A stretch of DNA of 64,000 bases, from assembly GCF_017654505.1 (NCBI RefSeq), contig NC_054548.1:21381447-21445446 (forward strand), in the 5' to 3' direction. The notes below the pieces were generated by a model that was given only the letters and a program-made list of their open reading frames with translations, had not been told where the DNA came from and searched no databases. Both the position numbers and the translations under genes were made by a program. Within the stretch, counting starts at the first letter, position 1. Each line of letters opens with the position of its first letter. Shown piece by piece: positions 63,795-64,000 of this stretch. Origin of the DNA: Polyodon spathula (Eukaryota; Chordata; Actinopteri; Acipenseriformes; Polyodontidae).

Positions 63795-64000
63795 CTAACA
63801 CCATCCGCAGAATAACTGCTTACATACAGGCTGTAATAAAATTTATTATTAGGGTGCTTTCTTGTTTCTTAAAGAATCTTCCAAATTAAGTTTATCTTGT
63901 GCACCAAAATTTATATTAGATTTGGTAGTTTTGCCCATGAACCTGCAATATCTTTGCATTTCCAATTTTATTGGTTCTGCAGGAACAACTGGCAGACATA
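63795..64000. other. Right edge, nothing seen
   Basis: Short AT-rich stretch without ORF, repeat or RNA structure. Confidence 0.6.

Overview
This is a window of vertebrate nuclear DNA, most likely from a ray-finned fish. It is AT-rich, its genes are split by GT-AG introns, it is full of microsatellites, and it carries fish-type transposons (Tc1/mariner, DIRS-like, a Gmr1-like Ty3/gypsy element, L2-type LINE, solo LTRs). The gene order GPR89, PDZK1, CD160 matches human 1q21. The low divergence of GPR89 and PDZK1 from mammals, together with the repeat mix, hints at a slowly evolving non-teleost lineage such as sturgeon, paddlefish, gar or bichir. That lineage guess is inference.

Layout. Positions 1-32 kb hold no protein gene that I can support. 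They contain SINE-like repeats, a Tc1 relic (5.35-6.12 kb), a solo-LTR-like block (9.5-10.0 kb), a candidate untranslated first exon of an unknown minus-strand gene (14.66-15.3 kb), a DIRS-like fragment (18.7-19.7 kb), a small zinc-ribbon-like ORF (19.9-20.2 kb), a nearly complete Tc1 element with both inverted repeats (22.3-24.0 kb), and a decayed Ty3/gypsy element on the minus strand (about 24.6-29.3 kb). In that gypsy element integrase lies upstream of reverse transcriptase.

Positions 32.3-40.9 kb carry GPR89 (Golgi pH regulator) on the plus strand, with 14 coding exons that join without a frame break into 455 codons plus stop. Positions 43.9-48.4 kb carry PDZK1/NHERF3 on the minus strand, with seven coding exons, four PDZ domains and 546 residues, plus a candidate untranslated first exon near 49.6 kb. 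GPR89 and PDZK1 are tail to tail. Positions 51.4-53.2 kb carry a CD160-like immunoglobulin gene on the plus strand (three coding exons, 174 residues, GPI-type C-terminus). Positions 59.1-60.9 kb hold exon-like pieces of a possible small single-pass membrane protein whose splicing I could not resolve. The right flank holds LTR remnants, an L2-type reverse transcriptase fragment and a 705-bp solo LTR with a perfect 5-bp target duplication (63.08-63.79 kb).

The genes share no pathway. GPR89 acts in Golgi acidification, PDZK1 scaffolds apical membrane transporters, and CD160 is a lymphocyte surface ligand/receptor. Their association is conserved synteny. All exon coordinates were read by eye from splice motifs and protein continuity; no alignment program or transcript data were used.
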